Part shown: positions 45,880-54,429 of the stretch, piece by piece
How the letters are laid out: each line of letters starts with the position of its first letter
Numbering within the stretch: the first letter of the stretch is position 1
Assembly (NCBI GenBank): GCA_030647905.1
Contig: JAUSJA010000033.1
Span: 269,325-333,324 of the forward strand
Direction of reading: 5' to 3'
DNA length: 64,000 nucleotides
Source of the DNA: Gemmatimonadaceae bacterium
GTDB taxonomy: Bacteria > Gemmatimonadota > Gemmatimonadetes > Gemmatimonadales > Gemmatimonadaceae
Notes under the pieces: generated by a model
What the model was told of the DNA's origin: nothing
The model's database searches: none
Seen by the model: only the letters and a program-made list of their open reading frames with translations
Made by a program: the position numbers and the translations under genes

Positions 45880-46092
45880 TCAGGTCGCGCGGTCAGACGC
45901 GCCCATTATGGCGCGAGCGGAGCGAAGACCCCACAGCGCCAGACTGCCCACTATAAGAAACGCGATTGCAGAGATCCAAACCGGGATTTCCACGCCGGCT
46001 ACGAGGACCGGCCATCCGCGAACGAAGCGGACCAGCTGCACCAGCGCAAGGAGACTCAGAAAGAGTCCCGAGACGAGTTCATAGCGTCGCAT
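45880..46092 (-). CDS. Small two-helix membrane protein
   Basis: 70 residues. The ATG at 46092 has GGAG nine bases upstream. There are two hydrophobic segments (LVSGLFLSLLALVQLV and VWISAIAFLIVGSLALWGL) with a WPV turn between them. I do not recognise a family. Confidence 0.6.
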   Translation of the reverse strand: MRRYELVSGLFLSLLALVQLVRFVRGWPVLVAGVEIPVWISAIAFLIVGSLALWGLRSARAIMGASDRAT

Positions 46093-46262
46093 GAGGCATT
46101 CTCCGGAGAAAAGTGACATGGCAGAACAAGGCTGGCGTCCGGCAGCGTTCTAGCTCTGCTGCGCTGACATAGGATCGCCTTTACCTAATGCTTGGACGAG
46201 ACGGTTGTGAGCGCAATACCTTCGACCAGAAGCACCGCGGCAGCACAAGTAAACGCTGCGTC

Positions 46263-47102
46263 TCAGCCGGACCCTTCCGCAAACCATTCGCGTCCCGCCG
46301 CGAAGCTGGCCTTGAACGAGGCTGGGTTGGCAGCGACCACTGCAGTCTTCAGCTCCTCGAGATGCTGCTCAAAACTGGAGATAGCCGCCGCGATCGCAAA
46401 CCCGTTTTCCAGCGCGATCGCGCTCCACATCTCGGGCGAGCTGCCGGCAAGTCGAGTCAGATCACGCCCGCCTCGGCCAAGCTCCGAACGTGTCAAACCA
46501 GCGTCCCGCAAAGTGAGAGCGAGTGCTGTCGAGAGAACGTGCGGGAGATGACTCAGCCATGCCATTCGGGTATCGTGCGATAGCGCATCCATCGTGGTCG
46601 GAATAGCGCCAAGTGAAATCCAGAAATCTTCCGCGGCCTGAATCGCTTCGCGACGAGTGGTCGATGCCGGACAGAGAAAAACCCGCTCGCCCTGGAACAT
46701 GTCAGCCCGCGAAGACTGCCATGCCGAGCGATGATCGCCGGCCAGCGGATGAGAGCCGACGAAACGCGGTCCCATCCCCGCCGCTTCGGCGGCTTGCACC
46801 ACGAGTTGCTTGGCGCTGCCGACATCGGTGACCAGTGTCGCATGGGTGGAAAGTCGCGCCAGCCGCGGAATGATCTCCCGCGCCGCGTCTCCCGGCAGGG
46901 CGAGGACGATGATGTCTGCGCTTGCTATACCGTTCAGCTCGTCGTCCAGCTCGGATTCGATGCCGTGCTCGGACATCGCCGCATCCACCGAAGCGCGGTT
47001 GCGGTCGAACCCGACGACTCGCACGCCCCGCGCAGAAAGTGCACGCGCCACCGATCCACCGATGAGCCCGAGACCGATCACAGCGACAGTTGGCGACGCC
47101 AT
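46263..47102 (-). CDS. tyrA: Prephenate dehydrogenase
   Basis: 279 residues. NAD-binding GLGLIGGSVARAL is at the start, and the catalytic region has GSHPLAGDH and SHLPHVLSTALA. It converts prephenate to 4-hydroxyphenylpyruvate for tyrosine. The start shares a base with the chorismate mutase stop (TGATG). It is the last gene of the aromatic operon. Confidence 0.93.
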   Translation of the reverse strand: MASPTVAVIGLGLIGGSVARALSARGVRVVGFDRNRASVDAAMSEHGIESELDDELNGIASADIIVLALPGDAAREIIPRLARLSTHATLVTDVGSAKQLVVQAAEAAGMGPRFVGSHPLAGDHRSAWQSSRADMFQGERVFLCPASTTRREAIQAAEDFWISLGAIPTTMDALSHDTRMAWLSHLPHVLSTALALTLRDAGLTRSELGRGGRDLTRLAGSSPEMWSAIALENGFAIAAAISSFEQHLEELKTAVVAANPASFKASFAAGREWFAEGSG

Positions 47103-47401
47103 CAATCGGCTTCCTCCTGCACGCGCCGCGACAGGCCGACGATGTGCCAGAAGATTTCCCGCACCGGCTCCTCGGGAACCCCGAGCTTCCGCGCATGCGA
47201 TACCGCACCCCGAATGACTGTAGCTTCGCGCTGAGGATCCAGAATCGGCAGGCCCGAAGCGCGCTTCAGTCCCGCTGTGCGACGCGCGATCGTCAGGCGT
47301 CGCGCGAGCAGATTCACCAGCTCCTGATCCAGCCTTTCGAGATCCTGCCGGCACGCGTGAAGCTCCGCCAGTGTCTCCGACTCTTCGCTGTGTTCGGTCA
47401 T
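47102..47401 (-). CDS. aroQ: Chorismate mutase, AroQ type
   Basis: 99 residues, all-helical AroQ fold with the active-site pattern RQDLERLDQELVNLLARRL and the second-helix arginines. It turns chorismate into prephenate. It is coupled by one-base overlaps to DAHP synthase upstream and prephenate dehydrogenase downstream. Confidence 0.92.
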   Translation of the reverse strand: MTEHSEESETLAELHACRQDLERLDQELVNLLARRLTIARRTAGLKRASGLPILDPQREATVIRGAVSHARKLGVPEEPVREIFWHIVGLSRRVQEEAD

Positions 47402-48435
47402 CAGACGGGAACTGGAACGCGGAGCGAGCGGCCTGCTGCCACCGCGAATGGCTCGAGTCGCTGCATGAAAGTGGCGAACGCGGCGAGAGGGAGGGACTGG
47501 TCACCGTCCGAAAGAGCGTGTTCCGGATCTGGATGAACTTCGACGATCAGACCATCCGCGCCGGCCGCGATTGCCGCAAACGAAAGCGGCGCCACCAGGT
47601 CTGCATCTCCACCGGCATGGCTTGGATCAACGATGACCGGCAGATGCGTCTCCCGCTTCAGGACGGGAATGGCCGAGATGTCGAGAGTGTTGCGAGTGGA
47701 CGACTCGAACGTGCGTATGCCCCTCTCGCACAGCACCACGTTGGGATTTCCGTGCGACATGATGTATTCGGCCGCCATCAGCAGCTCGGTCACCGTTGCG
47801 GACATGCCGCGCTTGAGTAGAACCGGACGTTGAACTCTGCCGAGCTCCGAAAGCAGGGCAAAGTTTTGCATGTTGCGTGCTCCGACCTGCAGCATGTCGG
47901 CGTGTGCGGCGACGAGATCAACGTGACGAGTGTCGAGCACCTCGGTGACTACGGGCAAGCCGACTTCCGTGCGAACGTCAGCCAGCATGCGCAGCGCTTC
48001 GAGACCAAGACCCTGAAAGCTGTACGGTGACGACCTCGGCTTGAATGCCCCGCCTCTCAGCATGCAGGCCCCCGCGGATCGAACGTATCGGCTCGTTTCT
48101 TCGAGCATCTGACGGTTCTCGACCGAGCACGGACCGGCTATTACCGCGATATCCTCGCCCCCGAAGATCGCTCCGAATCCCGCTTGAACGATCGTTCGGC
48201 CGGCCGCAAAATCCCGCGAAGCAAGCTTGTAGGGCTTGAGCACCGGCATCACCGACTCCACGCCGGGGAGCGTGCGGAGCGGAATGCTCTCCAGCAGCGC
48301 TTCGTCGCCGATGCAGCCGATGATCGTTCGGTGCTCTCCGCGCGAGAGGTGAGTGCGCAATCCAAGCCCTTCGATGCGCTCTCGGATATGATCGAGCTCC
48401 GCTTCCGAGATGTTGGACCGGGTGATGATGATCAT
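47401..48435 (-). CDS. aroF: DAHP synthase, type I-beta with N-terminal regulatory domain
   Basis: 344 residues from the ATG at 48435. The open frame extends to 48483, but that part lies in the attenuator hairpin's T run. Residues 1-75 form a ferredoxin-like domain, as in Thermotoga DAHP synthase, where it mediates feedback by aromatic amino acids. The barrel has AGPCSVEN, GGAFKPRSSPYSFQGLG and VDPSHAGG. It catalyses the first step of the shikimate pathway. So both transcription (attenuator) and enzyme activity may answer to aromatic amino acids. Confidence 0.94.
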   Translation of the reverse strand: MIIITRSNISEAELDHIRERIEGLGLRTHLSRGEHRTIIGCIGDEALLESIPLRTLPGVESVMPVLKPYKLASRDFAAGRTIVQAGFGAIFGGEDIAVIAGPCSVENRQMLEETSRYVRSAGACMLRGGAFKPRSSPYSFQGLGLEALRMLADVRTEVGLPVVTEVLDTRHVDLVAAHADMLQVGARNMQNFALLSELGRVQRPVLLKRGMSATVTELLMAAEYIMSHGNPNVVLCERGIRTFESSTRNTLDISAIPVLKRETHLPVIVDPSHAGGDADLVAPLSFAAIAAGADGLIVEVHPDPEHALSDGDQSLPLAAFATFMQRLEPFAVAAGRSLRVPVPV

Positions 48436-48481
48436 GGTGGCCTGCTTTGCTGAGGATGCGTTCGGCTTCGGTATGAGCGAC

Positions 48482-48507
48482 AAAAAAGGCCCGTGGATTC
48501 ACGGGCC
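48482..48507 (-). terminator. Attenuator: Rho-independent terminator inside the aromatic operon leader
   Basis: On the minus strand GGCCCGTG pairs with CACGGGCC around the loop AATC, followed by six T (48487-48482). It sits between the leader peptide and the DAHP synthase start, so it would stop transcription before the operon. Its 5' arm is also complementary to a segment within the leader peptide gene (48570-48578), which offers a competing antiterminator. Confidence 0.8.
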
Positions 48508-48543
48508 ATCGAGATGCGCGAGACAGTTTGCTGAATGCCTGCT

Positions 48544-48624
48544 CTAATCGCGCGTACACTCCCGATAGCGGCCCGTGATATGGGTCGGACAGGAATACGC
48601 GTAATAGCTCTGGCGGATCTGCAT
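48544..48624 (-). CDS. Predicted tyrosine-rich leader peptide of the aromatic operon
   Basis: A 26-codon frame with Tyr at 7, 8, 10 and 20 (SYYAYS, GRYRE), ending in TAG 36 bases before the terminator hairpin. There is no Shine-Dalgarno sequence. The predicted transcription start falls on the A of the ATG, so the leader may be translated from a leaderless end. Codons 16-19 (ATC ACG GGC CGC) hold the segment that can pair with the 5' arm of the terminator. A ribosome stalled at the Tyr cluster would leave it free. Confidence 0.7.
   Translation of the reverse strand: MQIRQSYYAYSCPTHITGRYRECTRD
48570..48578 (-). promoter_or_regulatory. Antiterminator segment inside the leader peptide gene
   Basis: TCACGGGCC on the minus strand matches the 3' arm of the terminator and can pair over nine bases with its 5' arm. 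After a three-base bulge another four bases (ATCG) also pair. The alternative helix is therefore longer than the 8-bp terminator stem. Confidence 0.65.
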
Positions 48625-48630
48625 GGTGCG

Positions 48631-48660
48631 AGGATAGTGGTTTGCCAGAACCGTTGTCAA
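48631..48660 (-). promoter_or_regulatory. Sigma70-type promoter of the aromatic operon leader
   Basis: The -35 box TTGACA (48660-48655) is perfect. An 18-base spacer precedes TATCCT (48636-48631). The expected start, seven bases further, is 48624, the first base of the leader ATG. Confidence 0.6.
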
Positions 48661-48777
48661 GAGAACATTGTCCTGCAAGTCAGGCGGCGGGTGCGTGAGT
48701 CCGACGTTTTGCACCAGCCCGAAGGAGTTGTGCGGCGATGCCGGCAATTGCAGCGCAGGCCGCGCAGCTTTGGTGCG

Positions 48778-49023
48778 TCATAAGACGGTGTCGTCCCCGG
48801 GCACTAAAACCTCACGCGCGTCGTCGACCATGGGACTCGGAACGAGCACGGTGAATCCGTGAGCGCTCGCGCCCTCGAACCCCGGCCCAAAGATCCCGAC
48901 GATGTCATTCCCGCGCCGTATGGCGTGGATCCCTGCGGCATCGAGGCGCACGATGGCCAGATCGGCCTCATACCCCGCGGCATACGTGGCAACTGGCACC
49001 CAAGTACTGTTGGAACTTGTCAC
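48778..49023 (-). CDS. DUF2007 protein
   Basis: 81 residues with the DUF2007 pattern: YEADLAIVRLDAAGIHAIRRG, then GFTVLVPSPMVDDAREVL. The fold resembles PII-like signalling domains, and the function is unknown. It is probably a separate transcript from the aromatic operon, since a clear promoter lies between them. Confidence 0.8.
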   Translation of the reverse strand: MTSSNSTWVPVATYAAGYEADLAIVRLDAAGIHAIRRGNDIVGIFGPGFEGASAHGFTVLVPSPMVDDAREVLVPGDDTVL

Positions 49024-49319
49024 GCGCCTGCCTCCTGATGAGGAGCGCTGTGCATCCGTCCAGGTGCGGCAAGCACCAGTTGTCTCCGCATCATCTCAGT
49101 CTCTCCTCGTCTTTGTGACATTGAAGTCATTCTGATACTCGATCAAAACCACAGCTGTTGTCTTCGGATCCATGTGAGATTCCTCCTGACCAGAGTTTTC
49201 CTGGCTGAGTTATAGTACTACGCCGACGTGGGCACGGGAGCATCCGCCGGGTAAACCGCGGACTATCTTCCGCCAGCCGAACTCGCTGCTGTCCCGTCCC
49301 TTGCCCCGATACCGCACTC

Positions 49320-49466
49320 ATGAAGCTCTGGCTCGACGCGGACGCAACGCCACGCGAGGTGAAAGAGGTCTGCTACCGCGCCTCCGATCGTCTTCAGATA
49401 GACACAGTTCTCGTAGCGAACCAGCGGCTCCAGCTTCCCGTGGGATATGCGCGACTGTCGCTGACT
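49320..49466 (+). pseudogene. YaiI/DUF188 protein, N-terminal fragment
   Basis: From the ATG at 49320, about 49 residues (LWLDADATPREVKEV, then VLVANQRLQLP) match the start of the YaiI/YqxD family, which is normally about 150 residues long. The match ends near 49466. The open frame continues, but only as the antisense of the next gene. The remaining two thirds of the family are missing. Confidence 0.65.
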
Positions 49467-49496
49467 GCGTCCATGGACAGCAGTGGCGGCAGCCTT

Positions 49497-49898
49497 CTAT
49501 TCCCCCGCGTCGTCTCTCTCCCGCAAGCGCGCAGCAAGGATCTGTACGCGCTCGTTGAGGCGCGGATGCGTCACCAGATCAAAGTTGCTGAGAACCGCAT
49601 CGTCCGTGATGTCACGATCGGCTGTCAGGTCCGCCGCGACGACGCGGGCGAGGCGGGGCCACTCGGCGAGTCCGATCGGGCCCGGTGGCCAGCCGTGGTT
49701 CCGCGCATGCACCCAGCCGTCCCAGAAGGTGAGCGCGATGTGCAGGCGTCCCAGCTCCGGCGCGGTCCCCCGAGGGAACCGGTGCTCGAGCCAGTCGAAG
49801 CGCCGGCCCACCGCATCGTACTGCCCGGCCTCATGGGCATCAGCATCCAGGCGCAGATGCGACACGAGCGCGTCCCGGGCCTCCGCATAGATCATCAC
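49497..49898 (-). CDS. Conserved-looking hypothetical protein
   Basis: 133 residues, ATGATG start with AGGTG eight bases upstream. It has a Trp-rich centre (FWDGWVHARNHGWPPG) and no signal or membrane segment. I do not recognise a family. It lies against the broken YaiI gene, so it may have arrived by insertion. Confidence 0.5.
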   Translation of the reverse strand: MMIYAEARDALVSHLRLDADAHEAGQYDAVGRRFDWLEHRFPRGTAPELGRLHIALTFWDGWVHARNHGWPPGPIGLAEWPRLARVVAADLTADRDITDDAVLSNFDLVTHPRLNERVQILAARLRERDDAGE

Positions 49899-49979
49899 GC
49901 GACACCTGCCACCGAAAGGATTATTGCTGACATCGAAATATTATAGCGCACACGCGAGGTCTGCTACACTCGGCTAATC

Positions 49980-50109
49980 ATGCCGACGATAAAGGGCATT
50001 CCCCGACGGCCTCACCTCCCGGGAACTCTTGGCCATTCGACGTATTATCTTGGAATATCGGCACCATATTCTGGAGGCTTGGCGTGAACACTGCGGCGCA
50101 TCCGAATAG
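49980..50109 (+). pseudogene. DUF4160 remnant
   Basis: An ATG at 49980 gives MPTIKGIP, the usual DUF4160 opening. From about 50006 a different frame gives LTSRELLAIRRIIL and ILEAWREHCG, the usual DUF4160 end, stopping at 50109. The middle is missing. DUF4160 commonly precedes DUF2442, as here. Confidence 0.6.
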
Positions 50110-50359
50110 CGACCCGCGCGTGCGGACAGTAGAGGTCACCGATGACCTCATCACCGTGCATCTGGCGGACGGACGCACGATCAGTGTGCCGCTCGTCTGG
50201 TCCTGGCGCCTGTCGGAGGCAACACCCGAACACCGGGCTCGCTACGAGATTGTGGGCGACGGTTCAGGCATTCGCTGGCCTGATGTGGACGAAGACATCA
50301 GCGTCCGAGGCATGCTCGAGGGTATCCCCGCCCTACGCCCGCCAACCGATAATCGATAA
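50084..50359 (+). CDS. DUF2442 protein
   Basis: 91 residues from a GTG at 50084 that overlaps the DUF4160 remnant. It has the DUF2442 pattern: VTVEVTDD-like strand, HLADGRTISVPLVWSWRL, then IRWPDVDEDISVRGMLEG. The family often occurs with DUF4160 in small mobile gene pairs of unproven function. Confidence 0.8.
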   Translation: MNTAAHPNSDPRVRTVEVTDDLITVHLADGRTISVPLVWSWRLSEATPEHRARYEIVGDGSGIRWPDVDEDISVRGMLEGIPALRPPTDNR

Positions 50360-50450
50360 CCGATCAGAATGAAATTCAGAAGGCCATGCTTCGCCATCCA
50401 GTCCGTGATGCGTTCGTCGAGGACATCGAAGCGAGTTGCGATAGTGCTCA

Positions 50451-51431
50451 TTATCGGGGCGTTGCTTGTGGAAGGCCTCGAGTGATCTTCAGCGCATTCT
50501 GGTAATAGACCTTTTTCAGAACGCTATCCGGAAGGTCGATTCCGTACAGCTTCCAGAAAGCGTGATAGTGACGGTAGTAGTCGAAGTATTCGTCGCGCGT
50601 CTCGAAGACACGCCAGTAGTACGGGTATTCCTCCGGCTGGAACGAGTCCTTGCCGAACAGGATGCGGTCCTGATACTTGACGAAGAAATCGTGCGCGGCG
50701 TGAGGCTGCCGACCGATGTCGTAGAGCACGGCGCCGACTTCTGTGTACACGTTCGGAAATTCATCGAGAAGTTTTCCGAGCCGGCCGAGGTCGTTGGCGT
50801 GCCAGCCCATGTGCGCCGCGACGAACGTCGTCTTCGGATGCTTGCGGAAGAGATTGTCTCTCTCCGTCATCAGCTCGTCGAAGCTCGGGAACTGGTCCTG
50901 TGGATACCGGCGGCCGGGGAACAGCGACAGCTCGAGCCAGCGCTCATTGGTGTAGTCCACCATCGGCCGGAAGAATTCCTGCGGGTCGGCCGTGTGAATG
51001 AACACCGGAATTCCAAGTCGTGCGCATGCGTCCCAGACTGGATCGAGCTCCGGATCGTTGATGCGCAGACGCGAGCCGTCTGGCTTTTTTATCGAGAGGC
51101 CGAGGCTCTTGGAGATCTCTCCGACTCCAACAGCGCCCGCGGCGATGTCAGTCTCCAGTTGCTTGATCGCCTTGTCCGCCCACCCTGCTCCCACATTTCG
51201 AAAGTTGATTCCCGCGAGAACGCGCACGCGATCCTTCATCTTCGGCGATGCGTTGATTGCAGTGAGAGCTCGTTGCAGCCGTTCGCCTGAGAGATTGTCG
51301 GCCGCGACCATCAGACGGACGTTGATGCTGTCGAGTGCAGCGCCGAGCTGCGCCAGACCCTCGGCGGATTCGATCAGGTCTCGAGGGTGGCCGTGGTAGT
51401 CGATCGCGGGATACTTCGCCGCTCGCACCAT
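50451..51431 (-). CDS. Amidohydrolase family protein, probably 5'-truncated
   Basis: 326 residues. It has a TIM-barrel amidohydrolase with DYHGHP near the start, VFIHTADPQEFF, FVAAHMGWHAND and LFGKDSFQPEE. The first ATG is at 51431. Upstream the same frame still reads SILDYRPRSTLV, a stretch I associate with the start of this family after a signal peptide, but no start codon is found before the next stop. So the exported N-terminus seems to have been lost, and the product may be cytosolic or not made. Confidence 0.75.
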   Translation of the reverse strand: MVRAAKYPAIDYHGHPRDLIESAEGLAQLGAALDSINVRLMVAADNLSGERLQRALTAINASPKMKDRVRVLAGINFRNVGAGWADKAIKQLETDIAAGAVGVGEISKSLGLSIKKPDGSRLRINDPELDPVWDACARLGIPVFIHTADPQEFFRPMVDYTNERWLELSLFPGRRYPQDQFPSFDELMTERDNLFRKHPKTTFVAAHMGWHANDLGRLGKLLDEFPNVYTEVGAVLYDIGRQPHAAHDFFVKYQDRILFGKDSFQPEEYPYYWRVFETRDEYFDYYRHYHAFWKLYGIDLPDSVLKKVYYQNALKITRGLPQATPR

Positions 51432-51567
51432 GTGCGCAGACGTGACGAGCGTGGATCGTGGCCGGTAGTCGAGAATGCTCGGCGCCGGCGATTCTGGTGC
51501 TCTGCAGATCTGTGGACGGATTTCGGTTGTGCCCGGCGGGCAGGATTCACCAGCGCCGATCCTGAAC

Positions 51568-51768
51568 TTGCGCGTTCTCCGCGCGGAGCACGACTGGACT
51601 CAGGCCGACGTCGCTAAACGGCTGGGCGTGTCTCGGCAGGCCATCAACGCCGTGGAGAACGGGAAGTACGATCCCGGCGTGTCGCTGGCGCTCGGATTAG
51701 CGCGACTCTTCGGCGTGACCGTCGAACAGGTCTTCAAACTGGAAACGAACGATGCGGTTGACGCCTAG
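51568..51768 (+). CDS. XRE-family helix-turn-helix regulator
   Basis: 66 residues from a TTG at 51568; the start is uncertain and the frame is open to 51475. WTQADVAKRLGVSRQAINAVENGKY is the classic small HTH of the YgzD type. Such regulators usually accompany small membrane proteins, and one lies convergent eight bases away. Confidence 0.8.
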   Translation: MRVLRAEHDWTQADVAKRLGVSRQAINAVENGKYDPGVSLALGLARLFGVTVEQVFKLETNDAVDA

Positions 51769-51775
51769 CGTCCTG

Positions 51776-52042
51776 TCATTCGCGGTCAGGGATGTTGTTA
51801 CCACGCGGTGTGGTGGCAATCGGCAGCACCAGTCCCACAATGACGAGAAGCAGTGGGACGCAGAGCGACAGAAGCACGCCGAAGAAGAATTGAGCCTCAC
51901 TCAGGTCGAGCCGCGTCAGCTTCCACAAGCTTACGACGACCATAACCACACCCGCGACAAAGCAAACGACTTGTCCGAGCCTCCTGTCAAACGCGTCACT
52001 GCTGATTGTGTGGCCGAAGAATCGCGTAATCGTGTCGTTCAT
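51776..52042 (-). CDS. Small membrane protein
   Basis: 88 residues. The start has AGAGGAG upstream. Two hydrophobic helices (VVCFVAGVVMVVVSLW and FFGVLLSLCVPLLLVIVGLVL) are present. No family is recognised. It is convergent with the HTH gene. Confidence 0.65.
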   Translation of the reverse strand: MNDTITRFFGHTISSDAFDRRLGQVVCFVAGVVMVVVSLWKLTRLDLSEAQFFFGVLLSLCVPLLLVIVGLVLPIATTPRGNNIPDRE

Positions 52043-52287
52043 AATTCGCTCCTCTCTTTTTGGTTATGGGATTGGCAGCGGTTGTAGGCGGGGTTAGCGG
52101 GCTCGACATCGCACCATGTCCTCCTCGGAGCGTACGCGTCGGCGGCTACCTTGCTCGTCAGACGGCATGGTCAGCGGGGCTTCGGTCGGCGACTCGACCC
52201 CGCGCGGAGATCGAGCGCTTCGCAGAGACTCTCTCCGACGATCTGCAGGGTGGTTCCCACGACGGCGTAGTTGCCCGTTGCGCAACG

Positions 52288-53271
52288 CTACCAGCGCCGC
52301 AGCGCGACCAGCATGTTGTCCGCGCGGTTGTCCCGGTTCACATCCACGAATTCAGCGACCGGCAGTGTTCCGGAATTCACCAATAGCAGCTGTGGTCCCC
52401 TCGGCTCGGCGTACCACGTTCCCGTCAGCGGCTCGACCAGACCCAGAGTGACTGCGTGAAGTGCGAGCCGGTTGAACGCTGTCGTGCCGAGCACGCTCGC
52501 GAGAGCGCTGCCGACGAGACTGTTCCCGAATCCGCCTCGTGAGAAGACGATGTCGCCGAGGTCTGTGGTGCGTCCCCAGCTGAAATCCTGATACGAGCCG
52601 AGTCCGAATCCTTTGTCCAGGCACCACTGCCGTCCCCACACCGGGTGACCCGCACCGGAGCGGCAGAAGCTGGGCGCGCCTTCGCGCAGGTCTTCGTCGA
52701 TCACGCCGACTCTCCAACGCCCAAGGTTTCGGGCGCTCTCGTCGTCGAGAAACACCAAGGGGTCTCCTCTTCGGTTCGCTAGTCGCATTCCATTTCCAAC
52801 CGGCTCAATTCGAACGTCGTCACCGCGGCCGCGGGCGAACGCGTGCGAAACTGCCGCGGCCAGGATGACGTCCTGAGGCCGACGGCTTGTGGCGAAGTGG
52901 CGGACTGACTGGGGCATCGTACCGGGTGAAACAAGGCGCACGAATTCGCTTCGCGCGCTTCTGCCTGTTGCCCGCCCAGCCGGCGCATCGGCCTTTCCAA
53001 CTCCCTTACCAGCCGTGCGCGAAGCTCCAGCGGCGCCCGAGCGTCCGGGCTGAGTGATCTGCTTCTGGCCCTGGCCCTTGGTCGCGCCTTTGGCTTTGCT
53101 CTGCCCCTGGCCCTTAGCCTGTCCAACGTTACCGCGGCCTTTGCCCTGAACCTCGCCACCGCCGCCCTGGCCTTTCCCACCACCTTTTTCCTGCCCCGTC
53201 GCAACCTGCGGAGCCTGGCTCAGCCCCAAAGCTACTCCCACCAGGAAAATCGATCCCTTTAGTCTCATCAT
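52288..53271 (-). CDS. Secreted protein with Gly/Lys/Gln low-complexity region
   Basis: 327 residues. A signal peptide ends near VATGQ. About 90 residues of GKGQG-type repeats follow (residues 28-95), strongly basic. The C-terminal two thirds are globular, with two Cys (FCRSG and WCLDKG) that could form a disulfide. I do not recognise the domain. The basic repeat could bind polyanions at the cell surface. Confidence 0.65.
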   Translation of the reverse strand: MMRLKGSIFLVGVALGLSQAPQVATGQEKGGGKGQGGGGEVQGKGRGNVGQAKGQGQSKAKGATKGQGQKQITQPGRSGAAGASRTAGKGVGKADAPAGRATGRSARSEFVRLVSPGTMPQSVRHFATSRRPQDVILAAAVSHAFARGRGDDVRIEPVGNGMRLANRRGDPLVFLDDESARNLGRWRVGVIDEDLREGAPSFCRSGAGHPVWGRQWCLDKGFGLGSYQDFSWGRTTDLGDIVFSRGGFGNSLVGSALASVLGTTAFNRLALHAVTLGLVEPLTGTWYAEPRGPQLLLVNSGTLPVAEFVDVNRDNRADNMLVALRRW

Positions 53272-53632
53272 TCTGACACCCTCCTGTTTAACCGCCGGGA
53301 CAAAATCACTATACCGATTGGGCTTCGCTCAGCGCGGCAATCAGCTCGCGACTGGAGTCGGGGATGTCCTCGACGACGCGCCCCCAGACCTGATTGCCGT
53401 CGCGGAATGCCGGCGAGTCTCATGGCGTGCTGACGTTGCATAGTTCAGGCCGTTCACTACCAGGCGCGGACGGAGGCGCGGAATCCCCGCTGTCGCGGAC
53501 GGACTGACGTAGTGTTCATGCCGTGCGAAGGTGGGCAGCGTCTTGCACCACGCGCATCCACAATACGATCTGGTGTTCATAGACGCTGATCTGGATCCGG
53601 ATAGCGCTGCTGTGCTGTGCTTCCACCGCCCG
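53272..53632. other. Gap with only weak coding traces
   Basis: 361 bases. On the minus strand a frame ending near 53310 gives FRDGNQVWGRVVEDIP and LIAALSEAQSV, which looks like the tail of a protein, but it has no start. The rest shows no gene, repeat or terminator I can support. Confidence 0.4.
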
Positions 53633-54019
53633 CTACACCTTGCGCACCGGCCCGCGATATCTGGCCAGTTGCGCATCGCTCGTGAGCAGGGTGATGCCCT
53701 CGGTGAGAGCTTGCGCCAACAGCAGGCGGTCGAAGGGATCTTTGTGCAGTGGGGGCAAGCCGTCGATGTTCACCGCGTGCTGGCTGGTGACGGGCAGCTC
53801 GGTGTAGCCGTTGTCGAGCAGGCCCCGGCGCAGCAAGCGAGGCTCGACGCGGAAGTCTTCACGCCCGAGGAAGTTCTTGATGGCGATCTCCCAGAGGCTG
53901 GCGGCGCTGAAGAGGAGTTCGTTCTTCGGGTTGTTGAGTTGCTTGCGCGCGGCGGCCGAGAGCCGTTCGGGCTGACCGGCCGCCCAGAGCAGGAGCTGGG
54001 TGTCGAGCAGGAGCTTCAC
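53633..54019 (-). CDS. vapC: PIN-domain toxin (VapC type)
   Basis: 128 residues with PIN acidic residues in LLLDTQLLLW, SLWEIAIK, DPFDRLLLAQA and LLTSDAQL. By family it is a ribonuclease toxin. It overlaps its antitoxin gene by four bases. Confidence 0.9.
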   Translation of the reverse strand: MKLLLDTQLLLWAAGQPERLSAAARKQLNNPKNELLFSAASLWEIAIKNFLGREDFRVEPRLLRRGLLDNGYTELPVTSQHAVNIDGLPPLHKDPFDRLLLAQALTEGITLLTSDAQLARYRGPVRKV

Positions 54020-54255
54020 GCCTTGGCACCGAACAGGGCCGCGATCTTACGCTCGCCCATGCGATCGAAGTCGTCGGGCACGGCGATCTCGCCCGCCAGG
54101 AAGCCCAGCCGTTGCGGCGTTGCGGGGGCAGCCAGCGCTGCCACCTTAACCAACGGCTTGCCTGCCTTGGCGATTACGAACGCTTCGCCCTTGACGGCCT
54201 GATCAACCAGCTTCGAGAGCTGGGTCTTTGCTTCGTGAATGTTGACGGTGACCAA
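54016..54255 (-). CDS. phd: Phd/YefM-type antitoxin
   Basis: 79 residues: VNIHEAKTQLSKLVDQAVKGE, then FVIAKAGKPLVKV, the Phd/YefM DNA-binding fold. The C-terminal part would bind the toxin. It is the first gene of the pair. Confidence 0.9.
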   Translation of the reverse strand: MVTVNIHEAKTQLSKLVDQAVKGEAFVIAKAGKPLVKVAALAAPATPQRLGFLAGEIAVPDDFDRMGERKIAALFGAKA

Positions 54256-54267
54256 ACCTACCTCATC

Positions 54268-54290
54268 GGACTAAGTTGAGAGGACTAAGT
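54268..54290. promoter_or_regulatory. Direct repeat ahead of the toxin-antitoxin operon
   Basis: GGACTAAGT occurs at 54268-54276 and 54282-54290 with a 14-base period, 13-35 bases before the antitoxin start. The second copy extends to GACTAAGTC, itself nearly palindromic. It is a likely operator for antitoxin autoregulation. Confidence 0.5.
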
Positions 54291-54429
54291 CTATCCAGTC
54301 GCCCTCCCACCGTCAACTGGCAGCGGAGAAAAACAATTGCTGCGACGCTTCTGCAGGCTAGCATAGCGGAAGCTTTTGGGAGAGGAGAGCATGCATAGGG
54401 AAAGCTCTCCTTTGATTCGTGGAATTGCC

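Noticed and set aside
53341..53676. Leftward frame of 111 codons before the PIN gene
   Set aside because: Arg/Ser-rich shadow composition and overlap with the toxin gene; only another frame shows a weak protein tail.
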